Of a stretch of 64,000 nucleotides of DNA, positions 28,276 through 36,560 are shown piece by piece. The notes beneath the pieces are model-generated. The model worked only from the letters and a program-made list of their open reading frames with translations. It searched no databases and was not told the origin of the DNA. Each line of letters begins with the position of its first letter. The first letter of the stretch is position 1. The DNA is from Halomicrobium sp. LC1Hm (GTDB lineage Archaea; Halobacteriota; Halobacteria; Halobacteriales; Haloarculaceae), in contig NZ_CP044129.1 in the NCBI RefSeq assembly GCF_009617995.1, positions 2,790,001-2,854,000 on the forward strand, read 5' to 3'. A program made the translations under genes and the position numbers.

Positions 28276-29457
28276 ATGAACCTCGCCGCAATCGGGTTCG
28301 GTAACGCGGGTGGCAAGATCGTCGACAGATTCCTCGCCTTCGAGGAGCGGTCTGGGCGGTCGCTCACGACGGAGGCGCTCGCGATCAACTCCGCGGAGAT
28401 CGATCTCGCGAAGTTGGACGTGCTCCCGCCGGACCGTCGGCTCATCATCGGCCAGACCGACGAGCGGGTGAAGGGACGGGGCGTCGGTGCCGATCCGGAG
28501 CTGGGCTCGGAGATCGCTCGCCAGGACCTCACCGAGATCGAGCGCCAACTGGACGCCGTGCCGATCCACGAGACCGACGGCTTTCTCGTGGTCGCCGGGC
28601 TCGGCGGGGGGACCGGGAGCGGTGGTGCGCCGGAGCTCGCCGAGCGGCTCGGTCGGATCTACGACGAACCGATCTACGGGCTGGGGGTGTTGCCAAGCGC
28701 CGACGAGGGCGGTCGTCCCTCGCTCAACGCCGCCCGCTCGCTCCAGGCCTTCGCCGACGCGACGGACAACCTCATGGTGTTCGACAACGACGCCTGGCGG
28801 CAGACCCAGGGGTCGGTCGCGGCGGGGTACGACCGGACCAACCGAGAGATCGCGCGGCGGTTCGTCACGCTCCTGGCAGCCGGCGAACTCGACGGCTCGC
28901 AGGTGTCGGAATCCGCGATGGACGCCAGCGACATCCGCCGGACGCTGGCGACCGGGGGCCTCAGCACGATCGCGTTCAGCCGGGCAGACGTCGAGGCCGA
29001 GACGAAATCGAAGCAGGGACTGTTGGGCCGCCTGCGGTCCAACGGCGAGAGCCACACCGACGACGGGGATCTGGCGATGAAGATCCACGGGCTCGTCCGG
29101 AAGGCAGTCCAGTCGCGGCTCACCTGTCCGGCAGACGTCGCCTCCGCCGAGCGCGCCCTGATCGTCGTCTCCGGCCCGCCACGCGAGGTCTCACAGAAGG
29201 GGCTCCAGCGGGCCCGCCAGTGGCTCGAACGCGAGACCGACAGCGTCGAGGTGCTGGCCGGCGACGACCCCCGGACCGACGCCGACGCGCTCTCGGTGGC
29301 CGTGTTGCTCTCGAACGTCACCGAGGTGCCACGCGTCGACGAGCTCCAGGAGCGGGCCGTCACGGCACAGGAAAACAGCCGGCAGCAAGCGGCCGAGCGC
29401 AGAGCGGAGATCGACGAGTTGCTCACCGACGAGGAGAACGAACTCGATCCCCTCTAG
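28276..29457 (+). CDS. CetZ-like tubulin/FtsZ-family GTPase
   Basis: A 393-residue cytoskeletal GTPase. The N-terminal MNLAAIGFGNAGGKIVDRF and the tubulin signature GGGTGSGGAP (residues about 113-122) form the nucleotide site. AFSRADVEAETKSKQG and later segments follow CetZ rather than FtsZ patterns. CetZ proteins control cell shape and motility in haloarchaea. This one has a C-terminal tail ending DEENELDPL. The frame stays open more than 1 kb upstream, but the protein starts at 28276 because of the conserved N terminus and the TATA box. The stop overlaps the stop of the convergent methyltransferase gene by four bases. Confidence 0.9.
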   Translation: MNLAAIGFGNAGGKIVDRFLAFEERSGRSLTTEALAINSAEIDLAKLDVLPPDRRLIIGQTDERVKGRGVGADPELGSEIARQDLTEIERQLDAVPIHETDGFLVVAGLGGGTGSGGAPELAERLGRIYDEPIYGLGVLPSADEGGRPSLNAARSLQAFADATDNLMVFDNDAWRQTQGSVAAGYDRTNREIARRFVTLLAAGELDGSQVSESAMDASDIRRTLATGGLSTIAFSRADVEAETKSKQGLLGRLRSNGESHTDDGDLAMKIHGLVRKAVQSRLTCPADVASAERALIVVSGPPREVSQKGLQRARQWLERETDSVEVLAGDDPRTDADALSVAVLLSNVTEVPRVDELQERAVTAQENSRQQAAERRAEIDELLTDEENELDPL

Positions 29458-30191
29458 TAGTCGTCCCAGTCGATCCACTCTTGCTCCCAGCCCGCCCGAG
29501 ACTGGGCGGCCTGCTGGGCGCGTTCGCGGTCCTCGCGGTGGGTGCGGTTGCGTTCGACGGTGTCTGCCTGCTCGCCCTCGACGAGCATCGGCTGGAAGGC
29601 GACCCCACCGAGGCGGCGCTGACTGCCGTCGGCCGCGACGACCGTCAGCGTCTGCTCGGCCGCACCGAGTGGCATGACCAGGCGACCGTCGTCGGCCAGT
29701 TGCTCCCGGAGCGCGCGCGGCGGTTCGACGGCCGCCGCCTCCAGCAGGATCTTGTCGTAGGGCGCGTACTCGGGGAGTCCCTCGGCCCCGTCGCGACGGT
29801 CCACGAGGACCGCCTCGTAGCCGGCCGTCGCGAGGTTCGAACGGGCGTCGGACACCAGCCGACGCGTGATGTCGATCGCGTGTACGCGCTCGGGACCGAC
29901 GATCTCGGCGACGAGCGCGGCCGTGTAGCCGACGCCGACGCCGACGATCAGCACGTCGTCGTCCGCTTCGGGGGCCAGCGCTTCGAGGAGTCGTGCCGCG
30001 GTGCTCGGTGCGAGGACGCGCGTCCCGAACCGTTCGAACGACCGGTCGGAGTAGGCCGCTCGGTCGTCCTCGACGAACGCTTCCCGCGAGACCGTTCGCA
30101 TCGCGTCCGCGAGACGCGGTGTCTGCAGACAGCCCTTGCTCTCGTGGGTCAGGCTGTCGACCATGTCTTCCCGCAGCACCGCCTGTTCCAT
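29454..30191 (-). CDS. Protein-L-isoaspartate O-methyltransferase-like protein (paralogue)
   Basis: A 245-residue SAM-dependent methyltransferase related to PCMT. The N-terminal part is SLTHESKGCLQTPRLADAMRTVSREAFVEDD. The SAM motif is DVLIVGVGVGYTAALVA, with post-motif DITRRL, and the later block is EYAPYDKILLEAAAVEPP. Compared with canonical PCMT the SAM loop is VGVGVGYT instead of EIGTGSGY, and the C terminus carries an extra basic/glutamine-rich tail (HREDRERAQQAAQSRAG). It may repair isoaspartyl residues or have another substrate. A canonical but frameshifted PCMT gene lies 0.7 kb away. Confidence 0.85.
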   Translation of the reverse strand: MEQAVLREDMVDSLTHESKGCLQTPRLADAMRTVSREAFVEDDRAAYSDRSFERFGTRVLAPSTAARLLEALAPEADDDVLIVGVGVGYTAALVAEIVGPERVHAIDITRRLVSDARSNLATAGYEAVLVDRRDGAEGLPEYAPYDKILLEAAAVEPPRALREQLADDGRLVMPLGAAEQTLTVVAADGSQRRLGGVAFQPMLVEGEQADTVERNRTHREDRERAQQAAQSRAGWEQEWIDWDDY

Positions 30192-30352
30192 ACCCGAGGT
30201 TCCCGCCGGACGTATATGAATGGCCCGCCCCGGAGTGGCGCGAGAATCGACGGCAGAGCGAAGTCTGCGTGAACTGCCAGGGCCGAGCCCGAGGTGCTCG
30301 CTCCGGTCGTCCGTGGAAAGATTCACGAGTCCATCGATCGAAGGCGACCACG

Positions 30353-30865
30353 ATGCCGGGCACACCCGAGCCGGTCGTCGGGAGCGCAGTCGTGACCCTG
30401 GGGCTCGCGGTCGCGGTCGGGACACTCGTCGCCGTGGTGCCGCTGGTCGTCGGCCGGCGGCCGTCGCCCCGGCGATACGCCGCGGTCGGCGGCGGCGTGT
30501 ACGCGCTCGTCGTCGGGGGCCTCTGGGCCGTCCCGCGGATCGGCGTCGCCGGACTGGGGTGTTCGCTCCCGGGAGACGCGGGGACGTGTGGCCCGTTCGC
30601 ACTGATCGGCGTCCTCGTCCTCGCCGGCCAGGGGGCCGTGGCGCTGTACACCCACAGCGAGTACGGCTACGTCGTCCCGCTCGGCGCGACGGTGTCGGTG
30701 ACGCTGGTGCTGGCGTGGTCGTTCCTGCAGATCGGGGGCGAGAGCGACCCGATGACACTCTACGCGCTCTTTTTCGGGCCGGCGGCGGTGGGCGTCACGT
30801 GCGTCCTCGGCGTCTGTGAGGCGATCGTCCGACGGCGGCGGGAAACCGCGGTCACTGCATCGTGA
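30353..30865 (+). CDS. Multi-pass membrane protein of unknown function
   Basis: A 170-residue protein with about five predicted membrane helices (starting AVVTLGLAVAVGTLVAVVPLVV) and a short basic C terminus (VRRRRETAV). I recognise no family. A cysteine pair in GLGCSLPGDAGTCGP lies in a loop between helices and could form a disulfide outside the cell. The gene lies between two methyltransferase genes on the other strand, and its stop overlaps the 3' end of the frameshifted one. Confidence 0.7.
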   Translation: MPGTPEPVVGSAVVTLGLAVAVGTLVAVVPLVVGRRPSPRRYAAVGGGVYALVVGGLWAVPRIGVAGLGCSLPGDAGTCGPFALIGVLVLAGQGAVALYTHSEYGYVVPLGATVSVTLVLAWSFLQIGGESDPMTLYALFFGPAAVGVTCVLGVCEAIVRRRRETAVTAS

Positions 30866-31474
30866 CGAACCGGACGCTGCCGTGGCGCTCGCGTTCTAGC
30901 TCGCCGTCTGCCCGCTTTCGAGCGCGGACGAGCGTCTGCGGGCGTCGACCGAGCGGGCCGAGGACCACGCCCCCGGGCCGGAGCTGTTCGACGACCGCCG
31001 GGGGGGGAACTGCGCTGCGCCACAGGTGAGGTACGCCCGGTCGTACGGCGCGTGCTCGGGCCAGCCTTCGCGGCCGTCTCCCGCCCTGATCGCGACGGTG
31101 TCGTAGCCGAGATCGGCCAGGCGCTCGCGGGCCGTCTCGGCGAGGGTGGCGCGGTACTCGACGCTGTACACCGTGTCCGCGAGTTCGGCGGTCACGGCCG
31201 CGTGGTAGCCACAGCCGGTGCCGATCTCCAGAACCCGGTCGTCGGGGGCCAGATCCAGCAGGTCGGCCATGATCGCGACCATGTGGGGGGCGCTGATCGT
31301 CTGCCCGTCCCCGATCGGGAGGGGGCGGTCGTCGTAGGCCCGTTCGCGGTGCTGCTCGGGGACGAACTCGTGGCGGGGGACCGATTCGAGCGCCGTCAGC
31401 ACTCGCTCGTCGTCGATGCGGTCGCTCTCGGCGAGGGCCTCGACGAGCGCTCGTCGCCGAGCCGCCCAGTCCAT
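30852..31474 (-). pseudogene. pcm: Protein-L-isoaspartate O-methyltransferase, apparently frameshifted
   Basis: Residues 1 to about 155 form a canonical PCMT: MDWAARRRALVEAL, RHEFVPEQHRERAY, GDGQTISAPHMVAIM, the SAM motif VLEIGTGCGYHAAVTAEL, and HAPYDRAYLTCGAAQFPP. At a run of eight G (31000-31007, C on the coding strand) the frame shifts. As written, the protein ends in nonsense (RRSSNSSGPGAW) with a stop at 30896. With nine bases in the run it would continue PAVVEQLRPGGVVLGPLGRR and end FVTMQ at 30852, exactly as the family does. This is either a sequencing error in the homopolymer, a recent loss, or slippage variation. It lies one base after the upstream zinc-finger gene, in one operon. 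Confidence 0.85.
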
Positions 31475-31475
31475 G

Positions 31476-32132
31476 CTACCACGCCGACCAGGCGGTGGTC
31501 GACTCGTCGCGGACGTACAGTCGCTTGATGTCTTTCGCGAGGGCACTGTCGCGGTCCTGGTCGTACTGCTCGCGGTCGTAGCCGTGCGCGTCGTCGCGGA
31601 CGTGGAACCCTTCGACGGTGAACTCGTTGTCGCCGAACTCGTCGGTCGCGCCGACGGTGAACTCGTAGTCGCCGGGGACGTTGAGCTTGAAGCTCTCGGT
31701 GCTGTCGTGGCGGCCGTCCTTGGGGTGCATCGTCACGTCGACGGCGACGTTCCCGACCGCGCGGCTCCAGATGGTCTCGACGTCTTCGGCGGTCCCCGAA
31801 TCGACGCGTCCGCCCTCATCCAGTTCGACGGCGGTGATCCGCACGGTCATCAGGGCCTCCTCGGCGTCCAGCAGGAACTCTTCGCCCTTGGCCAGTTCCT
31901 CCTCGGCCGGCACGTCGACCTGTGCGCTGAACGACTCGCCGTCCTGTGAGACGACGACGCGGCGCTGTACCTCGTCGTCGTCCGGGAGCTGTTCCTTGTG
32001 GGTGTGGTCACATTCCGTACAGCGAACCGTCACGTGGCTGCCGGGGCTGAGCACCTCGTGGACGGTCTCGAAGGCCGGCGAACACGCCGGGCACGGCAGG
32101 GCGAGGCGATCGCCCGGTGTCGCGTCTGTCAT
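31476..32132 (-). CDS. Zinc-ribbon protein of the HVO_0476 type
   Basis: A 218-residue haloarchaeal protein. An N-terminal zinc ribbon (LPCPAC ... VRCTEC) is followed by beta-rich text (RRVVVSQDGESFSAQVDVPAEEELAKGEEF) that resembles the HVO_0476 family; I recall that name from annotation and cannot verify it here. A TATA-like CCCTTTACG lies 23-31 bases before the ATG at 32132, implying a leaderless mRNA. The pcm gene follows after one base. Function unknown. Confidence 0.8.
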   Translation of the reverse strand: MTDATPGDRLALPCPACSPAFETVHEVLSPGSHVTVRCTECDHTHKEQLPDDDEVQRRVVVSQDGESFSAQVDVPAEEELAKGEEFLLDAEEALMTVRITAVELDEGGRVDSGTAEDVETIWSRAVGNVAVDVTMHPKDGRHDSTESFKLNVPGDYEFTVGATDEFGDNEFTVEGFHVRDDAHGYDREQYDQDRDSALAKDIKRLYVRDESTTAWSAW

Positions 32133-32268
32133 GGGCGAGCGTACTCGGGCCGAACGTAAAGGGTCGTCGTCCCGGCCGTCTGGCCGCCTGTGACTGCCGG
32201 GCGGGGACGCACAAAACGAGATCGAACCGTACAGAAGGGCCTTACAAACGGCGGCCGACGACAGACGT

Positions 32269-33444
32269 ATGGCACCGATACGCCGCCGCCGAGCCCTCCA
32301 GCTGGCGGGCGGGAGCCTCAGCGCGCTCGTCGCCGGGTGCGTCGGCGGGTCACCGTCCACTGGTACCGACGAGCAGACCGAGACACCAACCGACGAACCG
32401 ACAGAGACGCCGACCGACGAACCGACAGAGACGCCCACGGCCGCGACCGGAGTGACCGGGAGCGAGCAGGTCCGGTATCCGTCGGGCCCGTCAGAGCCCG
32501 ACTGGGCGGGAGCGGACGCCGTCGGACACGTCTCGCTGGCGGCCTCCCGAGAGCGGGCGCGAGCGCTGCTTGTACCGTTCGAGCTCCCCGAAGAAGGACG
32601 CGAGCCGGTGGTCGAGTTCCTCCGGGAGACCGACTTCGAGCGGTCGCTGCTGGCGCTAGTCGAGACCGTCGGCCCGAACGGCTGCTACCGGACCGTCGAG
32701 CTCTCGAACCTCGCGCTGAGCGACGACCGACTCGTCGGCGACGCGAGCGCGGTAGACGAGAGCAACGGCGAAACGGCCTGCACCGAGGCGCTGACCTACC
32801 CCGCGACGCTCGTGCGGGTCACCTTCGACGGCGCACCGCCGGAACGGGCGACGTTCACGATCACGGACGGCTGGGGCGAGCGTGCCGACGTGACGGGGAC
32901 GGTCGAGGATCGAATCGGCCCGGACCCCGACGATCTGGCCGGTCACGTCCGGCCGGACGACGACCCCGTCGTCCGGGAGCCGCTGTCCTGTGACCGCGAG
33001 GGGTTCAAGCGCCACGAAAGCTGGGTCGACGATCCACCGTGGGGACTGGCCACCGACGACGACGGCGCGCCGACGTTCGCGCTCCGGGTCGACCGACTCG
33101 AAGCCGCCGTCGGTGAGACGGTCACGGTCGCGATGACCAACGTCAGCGACAGCGTCCTGAGCACCGGCAACCGCCACAAATACAGCTTCCAGACGTACAC
33201 CGAATCGGGGTGGGAAGACGTGCGCGGCGCGACCGACGGCGACCCCCTGCCCTACACCGACGAGGCGATCAGTCACGCCCCCGGCGACGGATTCGAGTGG
33301 ACGCTGGGACTCACCGAGGAGGGCCTCGTCGCGGACCACGTCCACGCCGACCGGCTGGTCGTCTGTCCCGACCTCGAACCGGGTCGCTACCGCTTCGTCT
33401 TCTGGGAGCCCGCGGTCGCCGTCGCGTTCGACCTCGTCGAGTGA
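32269..33444 (+). CDS. Tat-exported lipoprotein of unknown function
   Basis: A 391-residue secreted protein. The N terminus RRRRALQLAGGSLSALVAGC is a twin-arginine signal ending in a lipobox, so the mature protein is lipid-anchored at Cys 24. A Thr/Pro/Glu repeat linker (four units of TETPTDEP type) spans about residues 35-57. The globular part has four or more cysteines (GCYRTVELSN, ETACTEAL, PLSCDRE, VVCPDLEPGRYRFVFWEP). Its C-terminal half looks like an Ig-like or intracellular-proteinase-inhibitor-like beta sandwich (VGETVTVAMTNVSDSVL). A TATA-like CTTACAAAC lies 21-28 bases before the ATG. The stop codon is the first triplet of a palindromic repeat. Confidence 0.8.
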   Translation: MAPIRRRRALQLAGGSLSALVAGCVGGSPSTGTDEQTETPTDEPTETPTDEPTETPTAATGVTGSEQVRYPSGPSEPDWAGADAVGHVSLAASRERARALLVPFELPEEGREPVVEFLRETDFERSLLALVETVGPNGCYRTVELSNLALSDDRLVGDASAVDESNGETACTEALTYPATLVRVTFDGAPPERATFTITDGWGERADVTGTVEDRIGPDPDDLAGHVRPDDDPVVREPLSCDREGFKRHESWVDDPPWGLATDDDGAPTFALRVDRLEAAVGETVTVAMTNVSDSVLSTGNRHKYSFQTYTESGWEDVRGATDGDPLPYTDEAISHAPGDGFEWTLGLTEEGLVADHVHADRLVVCPDLEPGRYRFVFWEPAVAVAFDLVE

Positions 33445-33527
33445 TACTACCGGCTGTACATCTGTGAACGATTTCGCCACCCCCGGGGTGGCGAAGATCT
33501 TCACGAAGTTACAGCCGGCAGTATGAG
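33442..33527 (+). repeat. Stop-codon-abutting palindrome, copy 3
   Basis: It starts at the TGA stop of the lipoprotein gene. The two 39-base arms around one central C match at about 30 of 39 positions: TACTACCGGCTGTA at the left end, TACAGCCGGCAGTA at the right, and TTCGCCACCCC with GGGGTGGCGAA at the tip. TGA flanks the palindrome on both sides. Confidence 0.92.
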
Positions 33528-33555
33528 GCGGGCTGGTGGTGTGTCGCCCCGGCTC

Positions 33556-33755
33556 ACTCCTCCCGAGGAAGTTTCACTTCCTCGCCGTCCTCGCGTGTCG
33601 CTTCGCTCCCGCTCACTCTGCGTGTGGCAGTTCCACTGCCACACCGTCCTCGCGGTTTCACCGCTCGTCTTGTGGGAGGTCTACGACCGCCCCAGCTCAC
33701 GGCTCGCGTTGCTCGCCGTTTACTCCTCCCGAGGAAGTTTCACTTCCTCGCCGTC
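33556..33755. repeat. Hairpin-rich stretch bounded by a 34-base direct repeat
   Basis: A 34-base sequence at 33556-33589 is repeated exactly at 33722-33755, where it is the 3' end of the aminopeptidase gene. Each copy contains the hairpin GAGGAAGTTTCACTTCCTC. Between them lie GTGTGGCAGTTCCACTGCC (10-base arms around TCC, completed by ACAC) and GCGGTTTCACCGC, so at least four hairpins with three-base loops follow one another. The stretch between 33528 and 33719 holds no credible gene. Confidence 0.8.
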
Positions 33756-34670
33756 AGCAAACACGGTCGGTTCTCGCAGAATGCCGTCGAGGTGGATCGG
33801 CGCGGTCGTGTCCCCGCCGATGGCGTGATCGTCGCCGATCGCGATGTGGACGGTGCCGCCGGCCTTCTCGTCGAGGAGCACCGAGCCAACGAGGTCCCGG
33901 ACGGCGACGTTTGTCCCGATCCCGAGTTCGGCGAGGTTGTAGGCGGCGTCACCGACGGCTTCGGCGGCCTCCTCGATCTGCTGGCGGACGGCGTCGTCGC
34001 CGATCTCGGTGACGAGCCCGTCCTCGACGGTGAACTCCAGCAGTTCCCCCTCCAGTTGCCCGTGGGGCATCATCGTCCCGTCGACGACGAAGGTGCCGTC
34101 GGCGGTCGTCGGGCTACAGAACACCTCGCCGGCCGGGAGATTCGACATCTCGCCGGGCTCGTGGACGATGCCGGTGTCGAGTTGCCACTCGCGGTCGCCC
34201 AGCCCGAAGGTGATGTCGGTCCCCTGGGGGGAGGTGACTCGGATCTCGTCGGCCCCCTCGACCTGTGCGAGGACGTCTCGACAGTGGCCCGCGATCGCCT
34301 CGTAGTCGGCGTCTAATCCCATCAGGAACACGCCTTCGGTGATGCCGGGGAGCGTCGCGACGCGGGCACCGGCCTCGTTGGCCTCGCTGCGGGCCTGCGT
34401 GTGGCTCAGGCTCTTGGTCGTCGGTGCGAGCACGACATCCGCGCCGGCCATCGCGGCGGCGACCGGTTCGGGTGGCTCCTCGCCGTGTTGCTCGCCCGGC
34501 GGGTACCGGAGGAAGACGGTGTCGTCGCTGATCTCGCTGGCGACGCGGTACAGCGCCTCGCCGATGGCCTTGCGCTTCTCGTCGGTGACGACGGCACAGG
34601 ACTCCGTCGACTGGAGGTTCAGACACTGCTCGACCGCGGTTCTGGCCGGCTTTCGAAGCGACGAGTTCAT
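33720..34670 (-). CDS. M29-like metal-dependent aminopeptidase
   Basis: A 316-residue protein related to thermophilic (M29) aminopeptidases. The N-terminal domain contains DDTVFLRYPPGEQHGEEPP and VVLAPTTKSLSHTQAR. The C-terminal half carries the presumed metal ligands in LPAGEVFCSPTTADGTFVVDG, ELGIGTN, LLDEKAGGTVHIAIGDDHAIGG and HLDGILREPTVF. It is shorter than bacterial M29 enzymes (about 400 residues), as are most archaeal ones. It probably removes N-terminal residues from peptides. Its last 34 bases, including the stop, are duplicated 166 bases downstream of the gene. Confidence 0.8.
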   Translation of the reverse strand: MNSSLRKPARTAVEQCLNLQSTESCAVVTDEKRKAIGEALYRVASEISDDTVFLRYPPGEQHGEEPPEPVAAAMAGADVVLAPTTKSLSHTQARSEANEAGARVATLPGITEGVFLMGLDADYEAIAGHCRDVLAQVEGADEIRVTSPQGTDITFGLGDREWQLDTGIVHEPGEMSNLPAGEVFCSPTTADGTFVVDGTMMPHGQLEGELLEFTVEDGLVTEIGDDAVRQQIEEAAEAVGDAAYNLAELGIGTNVAVRDLVGSVLLDEKAGGTVHIAIGDDHAIGGDTTAPIHLDGILREPTVFADGEEVKLPREE

Positions 34671-34793
34671 GCACGGTAGTGGCCGCCCGACCCACCTAAA
34701 GGTACCCGGCCGCGAACAGGGTACTCCGAAGCGAGTACGTTTCTATCACTAACAATCATAAAGAATATGGTCGCCACCGGCGAACCTCCGTGT

Positions 34794-35876
34794 ATGCTCC
34801 GCGTGGGCATCAACGGCTTTGGCACCATCGGAAAACGGGTCGCCGACGCCGTTCGTGCACAACCAGATATGACGGTCGCCGGGGTCGCCAAACGAACACC
34901 CGACTACGAGGCCGAGATCGCTCGTGATCGGGGCTACTCGCTTTTCGCCGCCGCAGAGACGACGCCGTTTACTGCGGCTGGAATCGACGTCGCAGGGCAG
35001 GTCCGCCAGCTCGTGGCTGCGAGCGACGTTGTCGTCGACGCGACGCCGGCCGGCGTCGGCGAGCGAAACCGTGCGCTGTACGAGGAGTTAGAGACGCCAG
35101 CGATCTACCAGGGCGGCGAAGACGCGAGCGTCGCGCCCGTCAGCTTCAACGCCAGGGCGAACTACGACGAGGCGGTCGGTGCCGACGCCGCCCGCGTCGT
35201 CTCGTGTAACACGACCGGGCTGTCACGCGTCCTGGCACCGCTGGAGGAACGCTACGGGATCGAGAAGGTGCGCGCGACGCTGGTCCGACGCGGCGGCGAC
35301 CCCTCACAGACCGGGCGGGGACCGATCAACGACACGCTACCGGACCCCGTCTCGATCCCCTCCCACCACGCGCCGGACGTCAAGACGGTCTTCCCGGAGC
35401 TGTCGATCGACACCATGGGCATGAAGGTACCCGCGACGCTGATGCACACCCACGCGATCAACCTCACGCTCCGGGCGACGCCCACCGCCGAGGACGTTCG
35501 CGAGCTCCTGAGCGCCGAGGGGCGACTGCTGGTGATTCCAGAACGGCTGGGCATCGACGGCGCGGGCAAGCTCAAAGAGTACACCCGCGACGCGGGCCGA
35601 CCCCGCGGCGACGTGTGGGAGAACTGCATCTGGGCCGAGTCCCTGACCGTCGAGCCCCTGTCGGACGGCCGTACTGACTGCTACCTGTTCCAGGCGATCC
35701 ACCAGGAGGCCGACGTGGTCCCCGAAAACGTCGACGCCATCCGGGCGATCGCCGGCCTCGCCGACGGTCCCGAGAGCGTCGAGCGCACCAACGAGGCCCT
35801 GGGGATCGGCTGCGGGCTCGCGGGGATAGAGCCCGACACGGCTGTGCCGGCCCGCGACGCGGCGAGCGACGACTGA
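34794..35876 (+). CDS. gapB: Type II glyceraldehyde-3-phosphate dehydrogenase
   Basis: Archaeal (class II) GAPDH of 360 residues, a glycolytic or gluconeogenic enzyme. [20 protein letters not shown] is the nucleotide-binding start, [10 protein letters not shown] and SCNTTGLSR carry the active site (Cys 138), and RRGGDP and HHAPDVKTV are conserved archaeal blocks. ATG 34794 is chosen because it gives the conserved N terminus; an in-frame ATG at 34767 would add nine residues. AT-rich sequence (CAATCATAAAG) precedes it. Phosphoglycerate kinase, the next enzyme of the pathway, is encoded 0.7 kb away on the other strand. The stop is the first triplet of a palindromic repeat. Confidence 0.95.
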   Translation: MLRVGINGFGTIGKRVADAVRAQPDMTVAGVAKRTPDYEAEIARDRGYSLFAAAETTPFTAAGIDVAGQVRQLVAASDVVVDATPAGVGERNRALYEELETPAIYQGGEDASVAPVSFNARANYDEAVGADAARVVSCNTTGLSRVLAPLEERYGIEKVRATLVRRGGDPSQTGRGPINDTLPDPVSIPSHHAPDVKTVFPELSIDTMGMKVPATLMHTHAINLTLRATPTAEDVRELLSAEGRLLVIPERLGIDGAGKLKEYTRDAGRPRGDVWENCIWAESLTVEPLSDGRTDCYLFQAIHQEADVVPENVDAIRAIAGLADGPESVERTNEALGIGCGLAGIEPDTAVPARDAASDD

Positions 35877-35956
35877 TACTGCCGGTTGTCACTGTTTCAA
35901 GATATTCGCGACTACGGGGTCGCAAAATTCGTGACAGACGGACAGCCGGCACTCCG
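35874..35956 (+). repeat. Stop-codon-abutting palindrome, copy 5 (diverged)
   Basis: It starts at the TGA stop of type II GAPDH: TGATACTGCCGGTTGTC at the left and GACAGCCGGCACT at the right. The tip has changed from GCCAC/GTGGC to GCGAC/GTCGC, so both sides changed together. The second TGA is not present at the right end. It occupies almost the whole gap to the convergent phosphodiesterase gene. Confidence 0.8.
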
Positions 35957-35957
35957 C

Positions 35958-36446
35958 TCAGAGCCGGTGGAACTCGATCTCGCCCGACTCGGTGTCGAGG
36001 ACGGCGACGTGGAGCGGTTCGGGTGCGGTCTCGATCGGGATGCCACCGGGGTTGATCCGGACGGTGCCCCCGTGTTCTTCGAGCACGCGCTCGTGGGTGT
36101 GGCCGTGCAGGACGTAGTCGTAGTTGCCACACTCGACCAGCGCGTCGACGATCGCGGGGCTGGTGCCGTGGTAGACGGCCACCTCGACGCCGTCCAGGGT
36201 CAGCTCACCCATCTCACCGAGGTAAGTGCCGAACTCGTCGATCTGGGCGGCGAGTGCCCACTCGCCGTCGTTGTTCCCCCGGACCGCGTAGAAGTCGAAC
36301 TCGTGCTCGAAGGGGGCAGCCGAGAACGGTGCGACGAAGTCACCGCAGTGGACGACGACGTCGACGCCGACGGCGTCGAACTGCTCGATCGCTGCCGCGA
36401 CGAGGTCCGTGTCGTCGTGAGTGTCCGAGACGATCCCAACGTGCAT
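35958..36446 (-). CDS. YfcE/MJ0936-type metallophosphoesterase
   Basis: A 162-residue calcineurin-like phosphoesterase. Metal-binding motifs are in order: SDTHDD (residues 7-12), HCGDFV, RGNNDGE, YHGTSP and LHGHTHE, then NPGGIP near the C terminus as in the MJ0936/YfcE phosphodiesterases. It probably hydrolyses phosphodiesters with Mn or a similar metal; the natural substrate is unknown. It lies between the GAPDH and phosphoglycerate kinase genes without obvious functional link. Confidence 0.9.
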   Translation of the reverse strand: MHVGIVSDTHDDTDLVAAAIEQFDAVGVDVVVHCGDFVAPFSAAPFEHEFDFYAVRGNNDGEWALAAQIDEFGTYLGEMGELTLDGVEVAVYHGTSPAIVDALVECGNYDYVLHGHTHERVLEEHGGTVRINPGGIPIETAPEPLHVAVLDTESGEIEFHRL

Positions 36447-36560
36447 ACACGATATGCTGGGCCGGGCGTGGAAATCGGTGTCGATCAGCCCGGCGCGGCG
36501 CTCACGCGGTCTGGCGTCCCGCCCCGGTAACGAGGGCGACGCGGTCGTCCGGACGGGCCG

